Positions 47,330-58,600 are shown, counted from the first letter of the stretch. The stretch: DNA of 64,000 bases from Candidatus Symbiobacter mobilis CR (GCF_000477435.1 NC_022576.1:2232001-2296000); one strand, 5' to 3'. Made by a program: numbers and translations. The notes: generated by a model not told the origin, from the sequence alone.

Positions 47330-50329
47330 ATGAGAGTCCACATTGTTTGTTATGAAGATGTTCACAGTTGGATTCTTGGGAAATTTGCCTTGCGATTGCA
47401 GGAGTGTTTGTTGCCATTTGATATTTCAGCGACAATATCTAAGGAGCCGGATTCGCAGTCAGACATCAATCACCACATTATCTACTACGATTATGATGGC
47501 CGAAAAACTACAACGGAAACTATCATGGTCACTCATATTGATACTGACTGGAAGCGTGAACGTTTGCTCCAGCAGTTGATAAATGCTGAAATGGCCGTCT
47601 GCATGTCTTCAGAGACAGTAGATCGTCTTGCTGCAGAGGGTTTACCCAGGGAGAAGTTGTGTTTTGTGAATCCAGGTCACGATGGCCAAGTGCTACCTAG
47701 GAAAAACATTGTAGGTATTACCAGTAAAGTTCAACCTAGTGGATGTAAACGTGAAAATATTCTTCTTGATCTTGTTCAATATATTTCACCAAATGACTTT
47801 GAGTTTCGAATCATGGGTGCTGGTTGGGATAATATAGTTCAGAAACTTCAAATGGCAGGTTTTTCTGTTCGATATTGGAACGCTTTTGAACGAACTGAAT
47901 ATCAAAAGTTGATGCCAACCTTAGACTATTACCTATATACAGGTCTCGATGAAGGTTCCATGGGATTCATGGATGCATTGACAGCAGGTGTTGAGACAAT
48001 CGTTACATCGCAGGGTTATCACTTGGATGCTCCAGGTGGGATTGTTCATGGCTGGACTACGCTTCCGGAGTTGGTGAGGATATTTCAGGGGATAGTTCGA
48101 AAAAAGGAACTGCTACGTAAATCTGTAGAGGACTGGACATGGTCAGAATATGCAAGACTCCATTATTCTCTTTGGCAGTATTTGCTAGCAAGGAAGGTAG
48201 GCATTCCAGTTACTAAAACCCAATCAAAAGCACTCAGTAAGATGGCTGTTTTGATGCCATCCGAGTTTTCTTGTCCTGTTAGTACTGACAATACAGAAAA
48301 TGAGCTGATCGTTACGCCAAAAGTTCCGTCAACTATACAATTTACCCAGGTAACGCGCAATGGGATATTATTCGAACTTGATCTTTCCGAAACAATAGAG
48401 CGCAGTATATACGATATAGGATGTTTTGAACCAGCCACAACGGCAGCGATAGCAAAGCTGGTTAAATCAGGTATGACAGTTATAGACATAGGTGCCAATA
48501 TCGGTGCTCATGCTTTATTTATGGCTCAGCTTGTTGGACTGACTGGACGTGCGTTTGCGATCGAGCCTATGAGTGAAGCGTTTCGCAAACTTAGCCGCAA
48601 TCTGGAATTAAATCCATTGTTAGCAAACCTATCACTTCATCGTGTAGCGTTAGGCTCAGAAAATGGTAGTTTGCTGGCCAATTTTAACTATAGTTGGCCA
48701 TTGGATGGAAACTATCGTGACGTAATACCTGAATCGGTTCCGGTGAGATGTCTGGATGATTTTCTTGATGAACAGGGCATCACAAGGGTAGATCTGATCA
48801 AACTAGATGTTGATGGTTTTGAACACAAAATTTTACGTGGTGCTTCGCGAACACTTCGAGAAATGCGACCAATCCTGGTGATGGAACTATGCAACTACAC
48901 ATTAGAAAGTGTTGGGGACAGTGCGGCAACCATGCTGGAAGAGATCGTTGCATGCCGATACTGCTTTTTCTTTGAACAAGATTTTCGCCCTGCAACACCT
49001 AGTGAACTTCTGGAAGCAATTCCTGTAGGAAGCAGCATTAATGTCATTGCTATGCCTGAGAAGATTCCTGCTCAAGCGACTAGTGACTACTGTAAGAAAG
49101 CTAATGGTCAAAAACCTCGTATCATGTTAATGGCAGATATTCCTAATTGGATATTTGCACGACACTGCCAAGTTTTGATCCAGTTGCTGGGAAATGAATT
49201 CGACTTCGATCTGAAGTTTCATGGGCAGTCATATAATGAAGATGATTATGATTTGCTTTATCCTCTCGAATGGAATTTGATTCCGTCAAGTCAAATAAGA
49301 ACGCCAGCCAAGTATGTTACCAGCATACGTTCACACACTTCTTGGGCTGGACAGGATTTTCTGGGGTTTGTGAACTACCTTTCATGTCAATTTCAGCGCA
49401 TCCACACAGTTTCCAAACGGCTTACCAACATCTTCAGTCCTTTTGTTCCCAACACTGCTTATGTTACGCATGGCACAGATACATCTTTTTTTGTATCATC
49501 AACCCATGCCGACTTTTCAGGCGCTGGAAAGATTCGCATTGGCTGGGCTGGTAATCGAGTCAACAAGACTAAGGGTTTCGATGAACTGATTGTCCCACTA
49601 GGGCATATTCCAGGTGTTGAGCTTGTTATCTGTGGTTACATGGACAATCATCTTGATCTTGTGGAAATGCGTAATTTTTACAACACGATTGATGTTTATG
49701 TTTGCACATCACACCAAGAGGGCAATAACAACTCGCTTATGGAGGCTGCTGCCATGGAACGTGCGATCATTACAACGGATAATGGCACTGTACCGGAGTA
49801 CCTACGCAGTGGCTACAGTGCAGTAATTGTTGAACGCGAACTGCCTGTACTTATAAGAGCTGTTTGTACACTTCGGGATGATCCCAACCTGAGGGTGGAG
49901 TTAGGACGACATGCACGCGCAGCAGTTGTAGCAAACTTCGACTGGAATGTGATGGCACAAAAATATGCAAATTTCTTTCATGATGCACTTCAAGCAGCAA
50001 GTACATGGAAACCAGCAATCGGTGCTGTGGAGGCGGCAGTAGCATCTAAGCATGCAGTATCGAACGTAAGTGGGATTGATGTTTTTACACTGATATCAGC
50101 AGCCGAACGTTATATCGAAGAGATGCGCACTGATGAAGCAATTGGACTTTATCAGACATGGTTAGACAATAATATTAGTTCACCGCTTGCCTACGCTGTG
50201 TTGTTTAATCTTGGGGTTTGCCAAATAAATTCAGGATACAAACAAATAGCAGTGGTAAATTTAAATCACGCATTAAAATTGAACCCTAACTTCATCCTGG
50301 CAAAAAAGGCTATTGAATCACTAGCTTAA
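47330..50329 (+). CDS. Three-domain glycosyltransferase / FkbM methyltransferase / glycosyltransferase fusion
   Basis: A 999-residue protein. Residues about 1-290 form a glycosyltransferase-like module (YYLYTGLDEGSMGFMDALTA near 205). Residues about 380-565 form an FkbM-type SAM methyltransferase (VIDIGANIGAHALFMAQ at about 383, IKLDVDGFEHKILRG near 490). Residues about 597-885 form a GT4-like glycosyltransferase (RIGWAGNRVNKTKGF, EGNNNSLMEAAAMERAIITT near 796). The last 90 residues look like TPR helices (LFNLGVCQINSGYKQ, LNHALKLNPNF). Such proteins assemble and methylate a glycan on one polypeptide. Upstream, 90 bp separate it from the IS copy 2 end. GC is moderate. No acceptor can be named. 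Confidence 0.85.
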   Translation: MRVHIVCYEDVHSWILGKFALRLQECLLPFDISATISKEPDSQSDINHHIIYYDYDGRKTTTETIMVTHIDTDWKRERLLQQLINAEMAVCMSSETVDRLAAEGLPREKLCFVNPGHDGQVLPRKNIVGITSKVQPSGCKRENILLDLVQYISPNDFEFRIMGAGWDNIVQKLQMAGFSVRYWNAFERTEYQKLMPTLDYYLYTGLDEGSMGFMDALTAGVETIVTSQGYHLDAPGGIVHGWTTLPELVRIFQGIVRKKELLRKSVEDWTWSEYARLHYSLWQYLLARKVGIPVTKTQSKALSKMAVLMPSEFSCPVSTDNTENELIVTPKVPSTIQFTQVTRNGILFELDLSETIERSIYDIGCFEPATTAAIAKLVKSGMTVIDIGANIGAHALFMAQLVGLTGRAFAIEPMSEAFRKLSRNLELNPLLANLSLHRVALGSENGSLLANFNYSWPLDGNYRDVIPESVPVRCLDDFLDEQGITRVDLIKLDVDGFEHKILRGASRTLREMRPILVMELCNYTLESVGDSAATMLEEIVACRYCFFFEQDFRPATPSELLEAIPVGSSINVIAMPEKIPAQATSDYCKKANGQKPRIMLMADIPNWIFARHCQVLIQLLGNEFDFDLKFHGQSYNEDDYDLLYPLEWNLIPSSQIRTPAKYVTSIRSHTSWAGQDFLGFVNYLSCQFQRIHTVSKRLTNIFSPFVPNTAYVTHGTDTSFFVSSTHADFSGAGKIRIGWAGNRVNKTKGFDELIVPLGHIPGVELVICGYMDNHLDLVEMRNFYNTIDVYVCTSHQEGNNNSLMEAAAMERAIITTDNGTVPEYLRSGYSAVIVERELPVLIRAVCTLRDDPNLRVELGRHARAAVVANFDWNVMAQKYANFFHDALQAASTWKPAIGAVEAAVASKHAVSNVSGIDVFTLISAAERYIEEMRTDEAIGLYQTWLDNNISSPLAYAVLFNLGVCQINSGYKQIAVVNLNHALKLNPNFILAKKAIESLA

Positions 50330-50931
50330 CAATCCAAAATTTCAGCTTACCGTGTATTGGTCTAATTTTTGTGAATATACTACCCCGTTGCATCCTTCAG
50401 CTCTTCTTGGACTCAATGTGTTGCCCCCCATGACACAGTAGATGTCTGGTAGATTTATTATGGATAGGGGGCGGAGGAAGACATTCGAGATGTCGCGTAC
50501 TAACAGGTAATTTCAGGAACAGATAGCACGAAAAATGATGCCACCCGAAATTCAAATCATTCCACCGATCAGCCAATAGGTGTGTATTTCAACGCCTGAC
50601 TTGTGCGCTTGGCGCAGTATTGATTTCGATCACAAGGCCACGTAGCACATGCACAGCCAGATGACCTGCAAGGGGTGGACTGGAAAGTGAGGGTGCCTGC
50701 GGCGCTCAAAACCGTGGCAATGAAAAAAGCCGAGAAGCCAGAATACTGATGGCAAAATTGCTTGTGCCCTGAACAATTGCAGGTTTGGGAGCAAGCGTTC
50801 GAAGAAGAAAGTATCAAAGGCCCCGTCAATGCATGCGATGAGCGAGAGCGCTTGAGTGAAATAATGGACATCTTTTTTACGCACACCGGTACGACAATAA
50901 CAATCGCTGATAAATAATATACTGACAAATT
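50330..50931. other. 600-bp region without an intact gene, containing a decayed reading frame
   Basis: No convincing gene is present. On the plus strand one frame from about 50625 to the TAA at 50915-50917 is open except for a TGA at 50747-50749. It reads QPDDLQGVDWKVRVPAALK before the TGA and EQLQVWEQAFEEESIKGPV after it, which looks like a decayed protein gene with charged helices, not random sequence. I do not recognise the family. The rest (50330-50620) shows nothing clear, and the promoter of the next gene must be near 50880-50931. Confidence 0.4.
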
Positions 50932-52701
50932 ATGAATATTTGTATTGTCGAAACTATTAAAGATTTCCAAACACACTTTGGCTTAGCTTTTGATGGTGTA
51001 TTATTGGAAACGGATCTTGATGTAGTTGAGGTCGATACTGATGCAAACGGGCGAGCGCGGCGAGATGCTGAAGTGTTGTGTACTTTGGCTGCCAATGCTG
51101 AAGGCGATGTACTCGAACTAGGAACTTCGCATGGTAGAGGTACCTACAAGCTAGCAACAAATCTCCAGCAGGGCTACCAGTGTCATACAGTCAATATCCT
51201 GCCTGAGCAAGAAAATTCCACCTCTGGTAAATTAATCACACACCTTCTCACGAAAGATGAAATAGGGTCATACTATCGGGAGCGCGGGATTACAAATATT
51301 GTGCAGTACTATGGGAATACAGCTCAATGGCAACTTCCATCAGGGCTACAGAATTTCTCAATGGTGTTCATTGACGCTGCACATGATGAGGAAAATGTCT
51401 ATTTGGATTCCAAACTTGTCTGGGATCGAATCAAGCCAGGTGGATTTATGGTTTGGCACGATTTCTCGCCTTTGAATCTACATTTTGACTGGATTGTGGC
51501 CTCTATGAAGGGGGCCGAGCGATTTATCCGAGAATTTCAATTAGAAAAAGTTGAGATTGTGAATCTCAGGCACTCTTGGTGTGGTGTCTTGCGCAAGCCA
51601 GAAGTGCCACAAGTAGCTGCCAAAGATCATAAAGAAATTTTACTTAATAGCACATATTCTACAACCAATTATCATGCGGCACAGTGTATTGTCAAATGTG
51701 CTGATATGAGGGCGTTGAATTATGCAATAGTGTATCCAGCCTACTCATTGGATCGAGTAGCAGAAGAATGTCAATTAGCAAGTAATTTAAATCAGCTAGG
51801 ATACAACGTAGAAGCGATAGGTATCCCCTGCCACGGGGCTTGGTGGCCATTTCCAATGCTAGACCGTAAATGGAAAACAAAAAGTGCTGATTTGATGAGC
51901 CGCTACGGGATATTGGAGGATAAGCTTGAGGATAAAGACGTTCTGATCGCTGCAGGCGGCTCTATGTTGCACCCAGACTTTATTCGTTCACTTTCAACAT
52001 TTAATGTATTTTATTGTGCAGATGACCCGGAAAGCTCAGAGTATCTTTCCAAACCGGTGGCTGCTTCATTCGATTTTTCTTTCGTAGCAAATATTGCTTG
52101 TCTGCCTGATTACTTGAAATGGGGAGTAAAACGTGTAGCATGGTTGCCTCTTCCAGTATTAACTTCGGAACTAGATAGTTCAATTAAAAAAGAATCGATA
52201 TTAAACACAGGACGCTGTTTTGACATTGTTATGTGCTGTGAACAAATTTATGGTTTAAGCGACAGAGCACTTCGTCTTGAGCAACTAAATAAAATATTTC
52301 CCCATGCTATATTACGAGGGAAAGGATGGCCTGATGGTTACGTAAGCATACCTCAGTTAAACTATTTATATAGAAATGCAAGAATAGGCTGGAACTTGCA
52401 TAATTCCATCGGGCCCGTTAATAGTCGTCTCATGAAATTACCAGCATTTGGTGCATTGCAAATATGCGATTGTCGCGATAATCTTGGTAAAATATTTAAA
52501 CTCGATGAAGAAGTGATTGGATTTAATACCCTGAACGAGTGCATTGATGCAACGAGATACTATTTAGCTCACGAAGATGAGCGTCGAAAGATAGCATTGG
52601 CTGGATGGAAGCGGGTCATGTCTGATTACATAGATGAACAGTGGTGGATGCGTTTATTGGGGTACATTGAACCTTATTTAGTTTCTGGCCAAAAACGGTA
52701 A
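50932..52701 (+). CDS. SAM methyltransferase / CgeB-like glycosyltransferase fusion
   Basis: A 589-residue protein. Residues about 1-215 form a class I methyltransferase of the Methyltransf_24 type (VLELGTSHGRGTYKLA near 60, MVFIDAAHDEENV near 144, GGFMVWHDF near 178). Residues about 255-585 resemble CgeB/YkvP-type glycosyltransferases (WNLHNSIGPVNSRLMKLPAF with FGALQICD). It is thus another methyltransferase-glycosyltransferase fusion in the cluster. The stop codon TAA (52699-52701) coincides with the target-site bases of IS copy 3, so the original C-terminus may have been replaced when the element inserted. Confidence 0.82.
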   Translation: MNICIVETIKDFQTHFGLAFDGVLLETDLDVVEVDTDANGRARRDAEVLCTLAANAEGDVLELGTSHGRGTYKLATNLQQGYQCHTVNILPEQENSTSGKLITHLLTKDEIGSYYRERGITNIVQYYGNTAQWQLPSGLQNFSMVFIDAAHDEENVYLDSKLVWDRIKPGGFMVWHDFSPLNLHFDWIVASMKGAERFIREFQLEKVEIVNLRHSWCGVLRKPEVPQVAAKDHKEILLNSTYSTTNYHAAQCIVKCADMRALNYAIVYPAYSLDRVAEECQLASNLNQLGYNVEAIGIPCHGAWWPFPMLDRKWKTKSADLMSRYGILEDKLEDKDVLIAAGGSMLHPDFIRSLSTFNVFYCADDPESSEYLSKPVAASFDFSFVANIACLPDYLKWGVKRVAWLPLPVLTSELDSSIKKESILNTGRCFDIVMCCEQIYGLSDRALRLEQLNKIFPHAILRGKGWPDGYVSIPQLNYLYRNARIGWNLHNSIGPVNSRLMKLPAFGALQICDCRDNLGKIFKLDEEVIGFNTLNECIDATRYYLAHEDERRKIALAGWKRVMSDYIDEQWWMRLLGYIEPYLVSGQKR

Positions 52702-52825
52702 AAGCCTATTCCAGTAGGCAATATGCCCTTAAAGTGATCAAGATGCAAGTGAGGTGCAACATGGCAATATACGTTTCAGTAAGTTTTTCCCAACGAACCA
52801 GAATTCGACGAAAGCGATTCATCCA

Positions 52826-54519
52826 CCTGAATCCGTGTTCCCTTGGACTAGCCCCGTCCTTGCGGGCCTGAACGCATGAATTTTGAGCGTTCTCCCTTGG
52901 GTTCTTCCCTCGTCACCGCCGATCCGGGGAACATTCGGTCGGGATATCAGGGCAAATCTGCCATATCAGTGCCTTCCATCAACGCATTTTCTGCACCTCG
53001 CGCAAACCCACCCCTTCCGCAAATCCGGAATCCGCAACCTGTGGGCCTTGGCGTTCGCGGGCCATCATCCCGAAGACGCGGCAGTTTGCAACCGCGCATG
53101 AAGAGTGACAAACACCTTGGCATGCGCCGCCACGCCGCGACCGAAGTCCAGCACCAGGCGGCGGGCATGGGCCACAAACTTCGCTGCCCGATACATGATC
53201 TCCTGCAGCACGGTCTTGATGCGTCGGCGCTTGGCCGGATGCCGGATCGGCGTGATCTTGCCGGTCAGTCCCAACTGTCCCAAGAGGCGCAGGCAGTTGT
53301 AGGCGAACGCTGCCAGATGCAGCAGGCTGTCGTTGGTATCGAACTTGCCCGAAGGCAGCCGCTCCAGGTCCAAGTCGGTCTTGAACTCGGAATGAAACTG
53401 CTCGTGCATGCCGTGATGTTTGTACAGATCAATGACCTCCGCTGCGTCAACGGCCAGCGTCGTCCACCAGCCTTCCAGTTCGATGTCGGGCACCAACAGG
53501 CGTTGCCCTCTCTTGTCGATGCTGCGTTCGATCACTCGGGCCACCAGGCGGAAACGGCGTTTCTCCTTGCCAAAGCTTCGTTCCACGTCCAAAGACAGCA
53601 CGCCCACCCGCTTGCCGGGCCGCGTTTCCACAAAGCTTCCCGCCGCTTGGGCACGCTCCACCCAGGCCGCCTTGTCCTGTTTGCGCGGATTCCACTTGCA
53701 GAGAAAGTCGAAGGATCGCCCCAGGCGGGCGAGTCGGTCCCTTTCCGCCGCCTTGGCAAACAACAGGCGGGCGCTGTCAAAACCGCTGTCCTCGCGCAAC
53801 AGGACGGGCTGGTCGGCTTGGACCAAACGTTCGATGCGAGGAAACAGACGCTCGTAGAAGTATTCCGTCTTGCTCGCAGAGTGCTGGGAACCAGGCCGCA
53901 ACTCCAAGCCGATGTTCCAGCCTTCGTTACCGATGTAACCGGCGATCGGGGTATACCCGTCGAACCCCTGGTAGGTGCGTTTCACCTCTTCCTTCTTGGT
54001 GCCGCTGTTGTCCATGGCGAAGGTGTCGATGTCGACACAGACAAATCCTTGGTGCGGCGTGATGGGGGCTTCGGTGCGCTTCAGCAGGCGCAGCGACAAC
54101 TCGTCGGTCCATTCACGGATCGCGTCGGCCTTGGCATCCAGGCGCTGACGCAGCCAAACGCTGCCGGGAACCTTGGACAGATGCAGGGCTTCCTTGAAAA
54201 AACGGTCATTGCGGAACGATTCGATGGCTTCGAAGTCGCTCTTGCCCAAGCTCAGCAGCCCAATCGCGCTCTTGACGATGTCCGAGGTGCGCATGCCATG
54301 CGACACCGGAATCTTCGGGTCGATCACCGCCTCCACCTGGGCGGCCTGACAGCATTGCCCGATCAGCGCCAGTCCAGAATACGAGGTCAGTTGCAGCTTG
54401 CTGGTTTGCTTGACTTCAAATCGCGCCATGTTCGTTTGGGTGAGCCTGAAAATACTGTAATTATCTCATGTAATCAATGCGTTATGTGTGAACGGTGGCT
54501 GGGTGAACACGGATTCAGG
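52826..54519 (-). mobile_element. IS1380-family insertion sequence, complete, nested in IS5-family copy 3
   Basis: The 1694-bp element has inverted ends CCTGAATCCGTGTTC (52826-52840) and GAACACGGATTCAGG (54505-54519), an exact 15-bp match. It is flanked by a 5-bp duplication ATCCA (52821-52825 and 54520-54524). Its GC is higher than that of the host IS. Exact ends and duplication show a recent, clean insertion. Confidence 0.93.
53065..54429 (-). CDS. IS1380-family transposase
   Basis: A 454-residue DDE transposase. It has the family features FVCVDIDTFAMDNSGTKKEE with the first Asp, LLREDSGFDSARLLF with the second, and a C-terminal GMHEQFHSEFKTDLDLERLP with the Glu, then NDSLLHLAAFAYNCLRLLGQ. 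The frame is complete and the element ends are intact, so it is probably active. A 579-codon antisense frame over the same region is a shadow. Confidence 0.95.
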   Translation of the reverse strand: MARFEVKQTSKLQLTSYSGLALIGQCCQAAQVEAVIDPKIPVSHGMRTSDIVKSAIGLLSLGKSDFEAIESFRNDRFFKEALHLSKVPGSVWLRQRLDAKADAIREWTDELSLRLLKRTEAPITPHQGFVCVDIDTFAMDNSGTKKEEVKRTYQGFDGYTPIAGYIGNEGWNIGLELRPGSQHSASKTEYFYERLFPRIERLVQADQPVLLREDSGFDSARLLFAKAAERDRLARLGRSFDFLCKWNPRKQDKAAWVERAQAAGSFVETRPGKRVGVLSLDVERSFGKEKRRFRLVARVIERSIDKRGQRLLVPDIELEGWWTTLAVDAAEVIDLYKHHGMHEQFHSEFKTDLDLERLPSGKFDTNDSLLHLAAFAYNCLRLLGQLGLTGKITPIRHPAKRRRIKTVLQEIMYRAAKFVAHARRLVLDFGRGVAAHAKVFVTLHARLQTAASSG

Positions 54520-55312
54520 ATCCAGCTATGTGTACGTTCTACTACCCAGCGCCGTGCCTTGAAACCAGCTTCTTGCTTTATAGATTTAGCTTCTTCGCCT
54601 CTGGAACGAATGTGAGCCGTAAAGCCAAATTCTTTGACGATCTCTCTTACTTCATCATAATCGTATCCTTTGTCCAAGCAGATGCCTTGTGGTTTTGTAT
54701 CCGTCGGGTCTGGTCGTTTTGCTTTGATGTCTTCCAGCGTACTCCTGACCAACTTCATGTCGTGCCGATTCGCACCGTCGATGGCGACGGCAAGCGGTAT
54801 GCCTGCACCATCAGTGAGCACACTGCGCTTGACACCTTGCTTGCCTCGATCTGTTGGGTGGGCCCCAGTTGTTTGCTGACCTGCTAGGGGCGCTTTGGTT
54901 AATGCTCCATCCATGGATGTCCATGCCCAATCGATGCCTTGGGATTTGTCGTATTCGACCAATTGTTGTACCCAAAGGGCTGAAAATACACCTGCTTTCG
55001 TCCATTCGCGAAAGCGTCGATAGGCAGAACTGCACGAACAAATTCCTGTAATGTTTAAGGCGTTCCACTGGCAGCCAGTTCGCAATACGAAAAGAATTGC
55101 GTTCATTGCGCTGCGATCAGATACACGCGGATTATGGCAACCTAGGGGATGTTTTTTGGGTTCAGGGAGCGATAATTTTATTATTTCTCATAGTGCATCA
55201 TGCAATCTCCACCCATCATCATGAAATATCAAACCCATAATTTTCTTCATCCAGGTTGTTGCGATTGTGATGATGAACATTATATATCATTAGTTTGCCG
55301 AAATAGGCTCTA

Positions 55313-55549
55313 CAACGACCAAAAATCTCGATACATACAAACGGAAGCGAAACTGATCTTCGGGATTTTGTAAAGAAACGAAAAGTGAGTGGTGGAACCC
55401 GTAGCGACCTTGGGCGACAATGTCGAGACACGTTTGCGAGTTTGAAGAAGACTTGTCGGAAACAAGGCATTTCGTTTTGGTGGTATTTGGAAGATCGCAT
55501 CACGCGAACTAATGCCATTCCGCGATTGGCAATGCTCATTCGTGCCTAA
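55313..55549 (+). pseudogene. C-terminal remnant of a transposase (IS66-like type)
   Basis: Reading 55313-55549 in the frame ending at TAA 55547-55549 gives IHTNGSETDLRDFVKKRKVS, then RQCRDTFASLKKTCRKQGIS, FWWYLEDRIT and PRLAMLIRA. This resembles the end of transposases that finish with a CRDTFASLKKTCRKLGISFW motif, in the IS66-like group as far as I recall. Only the last 78 residues remain; the rest was lost where IS copy 3 now ends. After it, 55550-55694 is AT-rich with no gene. Confidence 0.65.
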
Positions 55550-55694
55550 TACACTATTTGTAATTTCGCCATAACTTATTGAGAAGTTACAAACATCGGG
55601 TATCTTTTTTAATAAACATGGGTATTCATAAATTATCCTTGAGAAGAAAAAAATAATCGACATGCGCGAACTAATTTTATTTTTTTAGTAGTAT

Positions 55695-58600
55695 ATGAAA
55701 TCAAGTATTTGCAATAAAATATCACATATAAATTTTGATATTGGTATTTCATTTTGTATTATTACAAATGGCGCAAGGCCAATAAAACTCGATAACTTAA
55801 TCAACAGCATACAAGCGCTTAGAATTAAGAATTATGAAATCTTGATTGGGGGTGAGTTGCCAATAGATTTTTGCAGAAAAGATGTTAAAACTTATGAAAT
55901 AGTTGATGCTGCGCGTCATGGTAGATTAGGTGAAATGCGAAATCGATTGTGTAGCGTAGCGAAATTTGATCATTTGGTAGTGGCTGATGACGATATGCTT
56001 TTTCAGCCGGATTTTTATTATGGCCTCGTAAGTTACGGGGATGATTATGATGTATTGTGTGTGAGACTGTTGAATCCTGATGGTACCCGGCATTGGGATT
56101 GGGCCACTATTGGTGGGCCAACCGGGCATCATTTGATATCGTATGAAACAAACGATCCGTATGTATATATTACAGGCGGACTTTGTATTATGAAAGCAAG
56201 TGTCTTTTCAAGCGTTCAATGGGATGAGCAGCTTGGATTTTATCAATCAGAAGATGTTGATTTTAGTAATAGATTAAAATTGCAAGGATTTAAAATAAAA
56301 TTTTGTAAAGATTGTACAGTTATACATGATAATTATTCGTTTACTCAAATTGAGTCAGTTATTTATAAATGGACAAGTATTGAGCCAATAATAGTCAATT
56401 TAGATATTACATTATTAGGATTATTATATAACATTAAAGCATTTGATTATTATTTATATAAGTTTCTTGAATATTGTGTATATTCTCTTTTGGCAAGAAA
56501 AGATGTTATATTAAATTTTGTCGCACATCCGTATTTCGATAACTTTGCAAAACAATATATTGACTCCCATAGTGATTTTAAAAAAAAATATATCGTTAAT
56601 TCTGTATATGCGCTACCAGATAATTCATTGATTCATTTTCCATTTATTAAACCGCCTGTTGAAATTGCGAACCTAAAAAGAGTTGTATCGTTTTTTGAAA
56701 TTCCTCCATGGATATATAATTCGAATAATAAAGATATATTCAGAATCACAGCTTACGCAAAATCGGCATTACATTCTTGTGGGTATAAATTTGAATGTGG
56801 TGATGATAAAAAACCAACTTCCTTAATTAACTATACACATCAAAAACATCCACGAGATATTTCAATCAAACCATGGGTTAAGCCGTCAATAACAAATTAC
56901 TCTGATATTGATGGTAAATATTTCGTGCTAAATGAATTTATTGATACTGATAACTTTTATTTTGTAATATTTTCGACATCTTTAACTGATGGTAATTTAT
57001 TAAATTTAATAGATTTATTTAATAAATTATTAATAAATAATTCAATTGCAAACACTAAAGTACTTGTTTTGGTTAGTAATAAATCTTATACAAAGTATAT
57101 TAAAAATAAAGAGATAGCATTTTTTGGAGAAAATATATTAATTCAATCGATGGATGATAATATTGCAGTTAAAAAAACACTTAATAATTCGTTGGCTTGT
57201 ATTTTTTTAAATATATCAAAATATAATAATATTAATCCTATTTCTACACTAGGTGCCTGCTTGCCTATTATAATTAATACGGAACATAATTATGATAAAT
57301 TATTGGACGATGCAAGCTGGTATATTTCTATTGACCAATTGTGTGAATTAGAAAGTATTATAAAATTATTATATAAAAATAGATTTGATAAAATTGCATT
57401 TCGTACAAATGCAATTATGAAATCACTATGTTACGGATGGGATAGATGCATTGAACAGGCAGTTAGTGTGTACAAATTATCACATGTTTTCTGGGGGGCT
57501 GGCATTCAATCATCTAGTCAAGATACAATTGCAAATTTAGATAATAAGAAAGTGCGGCTTGCAGAACTGCCAAATCCAGCCAACCCTATTCTGGTCGATG
57601 CAGTATTTTTCCAACTTTACAAAACCGGCATCGCCCGCGTGTGGCAATCTTTGTTGCGTGAGTGGGCGGGTACGGAATTCGGCAAACGGTTGATTGTTTT
57701 GGATAGGGGTAGTACTGCACCGCGCATCGAAGGTCTAACGTATTTCGATATTCCAAAATACGACTACGAAGATACCGACGATGACCGGGCCATGCTCCAG
57801 AGGGTTTGTGATAAGTTTGGTGCAAAGTTGTTGATTTCCAGCTACTACACCACGCCTATTACTACCCCTTCGGTGTTCTTGGCGCATGACATGATCCCTG
57901 AACTCTCCGGGGTAGATGTGCTCAATCATCCCATGTGGCGCGAAAAGCATCGCGGCATACGGCACGCCTGCCACTTTCTGGCAGTCTCGCAAAACACGGC
58001 CAATGATTTGCGCAGGTTTTTTCCGCAGATCAAGCCCGAACAGGTGACGGTGACACCCAATGGTGTGGACTTTCGCCCCGCAAATCCCCAAGCTGTAGCG
58101 GCGTTTCGCCAGCAGCATGGAATCAGCAGGCCATATTTTCTGCTTGTCGGTGCGCGGGATGGGTACAAGAACACAATTCTCTTTTTTCGCGCCTTTGCCT
58201 CCATGGGCGCTGCACGCAGGCGTTTTGCGATTGTTTGTACCGGCCCCGTTGCTACGCTGGAGTCGGAATACGCCGCCTACATTGGTGAGGCTGCCGTCCA
58301 CATGCTGCAATTGGATGATGACGGCTTGCAATGCGCGTACTCTGGCGCATTGGCGTTGGTGTATCCCTCGCTCTACGAAGGTTTTGGCATGCCGATCGTC
58401 GAGGCGATGGCTTGCGGATGCCCAGTCATTACTACCCGCAAGGGGTCGATTCCGGAAGTCGCTGGGGACGCTGTGCTCTATGTCGATCCGGAAGACACTG
58501 CCAGTATGAAGCGTGTACTCAAATTGGTCGAAAAACCCCCCACGCGCAAGCAATACGTCGATCTGGGTTTGCAGCGTGCGGCCCGCTATTCCTGGGGCAA

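Larger units (their letters stand above)
52706..55250 (-). pseudogene. IS5-family transposase of copy 3, disrupted
   Basis: The first 20 codons run MKKIMGLIFHDDGWRLHDAL, then a Trp codon has become TGA (about 55190). The catalytic part from AMNAILFVLRTG onwards is open as far as ERTHSW, where the IS1380-family element interrupts it at 54519. The last 40 codons lie beyond that element near 52706-52825. It is broken twice independently. Confidence 0.9.
52702..55310 (-). mobile_element. IS5-family (IS1031-like) insertion sequence, copy 3, split by an IS1380-family element
   Basis: The left end AAGCCTATTCCAGTAGGC at 52702 and the right end GTTTGCCGAAATAGGCTC at 55310 are decayed versions of the copy 1 ends. 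The internal sequence matches copy 1 in 52702-52825 and 54525-55310. The flanks are TAA (left) and TAC (right), so the target duplication is no longer exact. Removing the inserted element restores a continuous ~915-bp IS. Confidence 0.9.

Noticed and set aside
52876..54615. 579-codon plus-strand frame across the IS1380-family element
   Set aside because: Antisense to the intact transposase.
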